From QHXM01 sp032160705 (GTDB lineage Bacteria; Acidobacteriota; Blastocatellia; Pyrinomonadales; Pyrinomonadaceae): DNA of 64,000 nucleotides. The stretch spans positions 180,596-244,595 of the forward strand of contig JAVHVE010000057.1 of NCBI GenBank assembly GCA_032160705.1. The letters run 5' to 3'. A model generated the notes under the pieces. That model saw nothing but the letters and a program-made list of their open reading frames with translations. It ran no database searches and had not been told where the DNA came from. Position numbers and translations under genes: made by a program. Positions 62,017 through 64,000 of this stretch are shown here, in pieces; positions within the stretch are counted from its first letter, which is position 1, and each line of letters opens with the position of its first letter.

Positions 62017-63273
62017 TCATTTCATCTCCAGACGATTGAAGTTGTCCCACTGCGAAGTGTCGGAGAGGATGACCTCATCGCCCTCGCGCAGGCCGTCTAT
62101 GACTTCGATGGTGTTAACGGACGCTCTCCCTAGCGTGACGGGGACACGCACCGCCATCCGCCCGCCGTCTTCCAGTTTGAACATGCCGACGGTCGAGGAG
62201 CTGCCGCCGAACGCCGGACGCCCGACGTAGAGAATGTTGTCGAGCCGCTCTAATTCAATCGTGCCGTCAACGCTCAAGTCTGGGCGCACACCCTGCGGCA
62301 AGTCGCCCATGAGTTCGACATCAACCGTCACCGTGCCCTGCTGCACCGCCGGGTCTATGCGCAGCACGCGCCCCTGCGCGATGCCGTTGCGCGTATCAAT
62401 GGCGGCGGGCTGTCCGATTTGAATGTCTTTGGCCTGCGTTTCGGGGATTTGCAGCGCGGCCTTGAGCGAGGTTGGGTCGGCAACGCGCGCGAGGTTCGCG
62501 CCCGGCGCAAGTTGCTGACCGACCTCGACTGTGACCTGCTGCACCACACCGAAGCTGCCTGCGAGCACGCGCAAGGATAAGACCTGACTTTGATTGAGGC
62601 GCGCGAGCGCGCGGAGTTGTTCGACCCTCGCCTGCTGCGCCGCAAGTTGCGCCTGCTTGCCCTGCGCGCTGTTGGCGAGCCGCTGCTGCTCGATCTTCAA
62701 ACGGTTCGAGAGTTCTTCGACGCGCACGCGGGCAAGTTTCAGTTGCAGCGAGGGGATGAGTCCGTCTTTGGCGAGCTTCTCGTCGGTATCAAGTTGCAGG
62801 CGTGCCTGAGCGTATTCCGACTGCACGCTGGCGGTCGCCGCCTGGAGGGTCATGCGGTCGGAGTCTAAGCGAACTTGCAGGTTTTTGAATTCCGCCTCGG
62901 CGGCTTTGACCTGGTAGGCGGCGTCAACGGCGGCCTGTTCGAGTTCGGGATTGCTGAGTTCGACGAGCACCGTGCCCGCCGTGACCTGCTCGCCCGGCTG
63001 CACGTTGACGCGCTCGACTCTGCCTTGAACGGGCGCGGCGACGACGCGCACTTCCTGTGGAACGAGCGTGCCCAGGCCGCGCACTTGACGCAGCATCTGT
63101 CCGCGTTTGACCACGCCGGTGTGGAGCGTCGAGCGTTCGACGCCGGGCGCAGCGGGCTTGAGCCGCGTCACGCCGAACGTGACGAGCGCGACGACACTGA
63201 CGGCGGTAATGACATACGTCGCCCGACGAATGTTGCGCTTGCGTCCTGCCTTTGGCCGAGCAATATCTACCAT
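62017..63273 (-). CDS. HlyD/MFP periplasmic adaptor of the efflux system
   Basis: The 418-residue product has a TM anchor (about 20-37) and a lipoyl/barrel-sandwich region (RGLGTLVPQEVRVVAAPVQGRVERVNVQPGEQV). A long coiled-coil hairpin follows (about 115-230), then a second barrel half (LAGSFGVVQQVTVEVGQQLAPG), a beta-barrel and a membrane-proximal domain with LYVGRPAF, TLGRASVNTIEVIDGLREGDEVI. It bridges permeases and TolC. It heads the operon, and a good sigma54-like promoter lies 36-51 bp upstream of ATG 63273. Confidence 0.93.
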   Translation of the reverse strand: MVDIARPKAGRKRNIRRATYVITAVSVVALVTFGVTRLKPAAPGVERSTLHTGVVKRGQMLRQVRGLGTLVPQEVRVVAAPVQGRVERVNVQPGEQVTAGTVLVELSNPELEQAAVDAAYQVKAAEAEFKNLQVRLDSDRMTLQAATASVQSEYAQARLQLDTDEKLAKDGLIPSLQLKLARVRVEELSNRLKIEQQRLANSAQGKQAQLAAQQARVEQLRALARLNQSQVLSLRVLAGSFGVVQQVTVEVGQQLAPGANLARVADPTSLKAALQIPETQAKDIQIGQPAAIDTRNGIAQGRVLRIDPAVQQGTVTVDVELMGDLPQGVRPDLSVDGTIELERLDNILYVGRPAFGGSSSTVGMFKLEDGGRMAVRVPVTLGRASVNTIEVIDGLREGDEVILSDTSQWDNFNRLEMK

Positions 63274-63308
63274 GTGTCGCTTCGGAACCTCTCAAAGACT
63301 TGCCGCAC

Positions 63309-63324
63309 TGCGAACTTTGTGCCA
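63309..63324 (-). promoter_or_regulatory. Sigma54-like promoter of the adaptor-permease operon
   Basis: The minus-strand site TGGCACAAAGTTCGCA has perfect TGGCAC, GG-N10-GC spacing and GCA at the -12 end. Transcription start is expected near 63299, leaving a leader of about 26 nt. The enhancer dyad lies 92-93 bp upstream. Confidence 0.65.
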
Positions 63325-63407
63325 GAGACCATGCTCCCCTTCCTCCGTTGGTTTATCGAATCTTTATGTGGGTTCGGCTAGCCCTACGGTACGCCCTTGT
63401 TCATTTC

Positions 63408-63425
63408 TGGGATTGCGCAGTCCCA
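63408..63425 (-). promoter_or_regulatory. Candidate enhancer dyad, site 1
   Basis: TGGGATTGCGCAGTCCCA is identical to site 2 at 52334-52351 and related to site 3 at 45186. The centre-to-promoter distance is 92-93 bp. The wider gap 63274-63948 (675 bp) holds this site, the promoter, a repeat and a tRNA fragment. Confidence 0.65.
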
Positions 63426-63552
63426 AAAGTGAAACTCAACCAGATGATTGGCTCAGGTGCCTGAGGTGTGGCTAAGATTTTCGGAAATGGAAAGCCCGCG
63501 ACCGCAAGGCAAACTGCTTGAGGGCGCGCTCGCGGGGGCGACGCACAATACC

Positions 63553-63679
63553 AAGGTCACACAAGGTTAGGCTCAACGGCGTTCCGCAGAGACTTCGAGA
63601 TGCGGTGAACAGTCTGAGGAAAGGGACGGTAGCCGTTCTGGAGGGCGCGCCAATTCGCGCCACTTGGCCCGGCGCATGA
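63553..63679 (+). repeat. Diverged coding-like repeat, right copy (decayed)
   Basis: This aligns with 44096-44224 over its whole length, allowing one inserted and one deleted base and an in-frame TAG. It shares GTCAC near the start and CTGGAG plus GCGCGCCAA near the end. It lies outside the 5' end of the efflux cluster, in the same orientation as the left copy. Confidence 0.6.
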
Positions 63680-63729
63680 GGAGCAGTAATTCAGCGTCAG
63701 CTTTTAACTAGTTGAGCTTGAAAAAGGTA

Positions 63730-63793
63730 TGGCGGAGAGGGTGGGATTTGAACCCACGGTGGAGTTTCCCCCACTCCGGTTTTCGAGTCCGCT
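63730..63793 (-). tRNA. 3' fragment of a tRNA-Ser (CGA) gene
   Basis: Read on the minus strand, the sequence contains an anticodon-loop-like CTCGAAA, a long variable arm (GAGTGGGGGAAACTC), a T arm (GTGGGTTCAAATCCCAC), the acceptor 3' strand CCTCTCC and CCA. The matching 5' half (D arm and GGAGAGG acceptor strand) is absent upstream. It is therefore a truncated copy, a typical integration-site remnant. Confidence 0.75.
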
Positions 63794-63888
63794 TCACACC
63801 CCCAGCTTAATAAGGACGTGGTAAGAATTGCTAGGAATTCAAACAAACCGCAGCCGTCAAAGCACATCCTGATCCGTCTGTGCTCTAG

Positions 63889-63909
63889 CACACATATAGT
63901 GTGTATAAT
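63889..63909 (+). promoter_or_regulatory. Promoter -10 with overlapping dyad before the Crp-like gene
   Basis: TATAAT at 63904-63909 is preceded directly by the dyad CACAC-ATATA-GTGTG (63889-63903). A -35 element is poor, so activation or repression through the dyad is plausible. The start codon follows at 63949. Confidence 0.5.
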
Positions 63910-63948
63910 CCGTGGAAGCGAACAGTGAAAAGGAGGTTTTTCACATTC

Positions 63949-64000
63949 ATGTCCCAAACATCGCTTGAGCCGGTGGAAAACCGGCTGCTCGCCATGCTTC
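63949..64000 (+). CDS. Crp/Fnr-family regulator, 3' end cut by the window
   Basis: Only 17 codons are visible (MSQTSLEPVENRLLAML). The NRLLAML beginning is typical of Crp/Fnr-type regulators in this lineage, where the cyclic-nucleotide-binding fold follows. AAAAGGAGG lies 12 nt before the ATG, a little far. The assignment rests on a very short N-terminus and could be wrong. Confidence 0.4.
   Translation, partial: MSQTSLEPVENRLLAML

Noticed and set aside
63697..63957. 86-residue minus-strand protein
   Set aside because: Its C-terminal half is the translation of the tRNA-Ser fragment; not a real gene.

Overview
The window is bacterial, gene-dense and most likely from an Acidobacteriota genome of the Blastocatellia type (inference). 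The pointers are several acidobacterial duplicated orphan permeases (ADOP: MacB_PCD plus FtsX, present twice), an Oar-like TonB-dependent receptor with an N-terminal carboxypeptidase-regulatory domain, DUF5916/CBM9-like and HEAT-repeat proteins, many sigma54 regulators, and palindromic intergenic repeats. No ribosomal operon, complete tRNA, CRISPR array or recombinase is present. Both window ends cut genes.

Layout. 1-9.5 kb (+ strand): a cut hypothetical gene, small membrane or secreted proteins, a fatty-acid desaturase with a duplicated membrane protein, then an operon-like run (OB-like periplasmic protein, sensor kinase, DUF486, NtrC-type regulator, small membrane protein, DedA). 9.5-11.7 kb (-): Ada DNA-repair regulator and a secreted HExxH protein. 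12.3-16.6 kb (+): TonB-dependent receptor with a strong terminator, then a TPR protein. 17.1-20.3 kb (+): LytS/LytTR two-component pair and two Fis-like mini proteins. 20.6-22.9 kb (+): AraC regulator and serine hydrolase. 23.0-27.2 kb (-): BlaI/BlaR1-type operon, with a repeat shared by the receptor and the neighbouring secreted protein. 27.4-32.4 kb (-): RsgA, a DUF5916 protein, a broken serine hydrolase and a membrane protein. 32.6-41.0 kb: mixed accessory block (two more AraC paralogues, methyltransferase, Wza-like hybrid, hydrolase-TPR fusion, racemase, GNAT, hypotheticals), carrying sequences that resemble integron attC sites. 41.3-43.8 kb (-): GGDEF-EAL protein.

44.2-63.3 kb (all -) is a large MacAB-TolC-like efflux/signalling cluster. 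Transcription order: HlyD-type adaptor, ABC ATPase, a vestigial ADOP leader, ADOP permease, HEAT protein, ADOP permease, ADOP permease with an in-frame stop; then a SpoIIE-type phosphatase, a collapsed ADOP pseudogene, TolC, NtrC-type regulator, NtrY-like kinase; then a second ABC ATPase.

The most notable observation is regulatory. Upstream of each of the three transcription blocks lies a sigma54-like promoter (TGGCAC plus a degenerate -12 element). About 91-94 bp upstream of each promoter is a related dyad, GGGATT-N-CG-N2-GTCCC. The cluster's own NtrC-type regulator is the obvious candidate to bind it. Two diverged direct-repeat copies lie outside the two ends of the cluster, and a 3' fragment of a tRNA-Ser gene lies just beyond the right one, so past mobility or rearrangement is possible.
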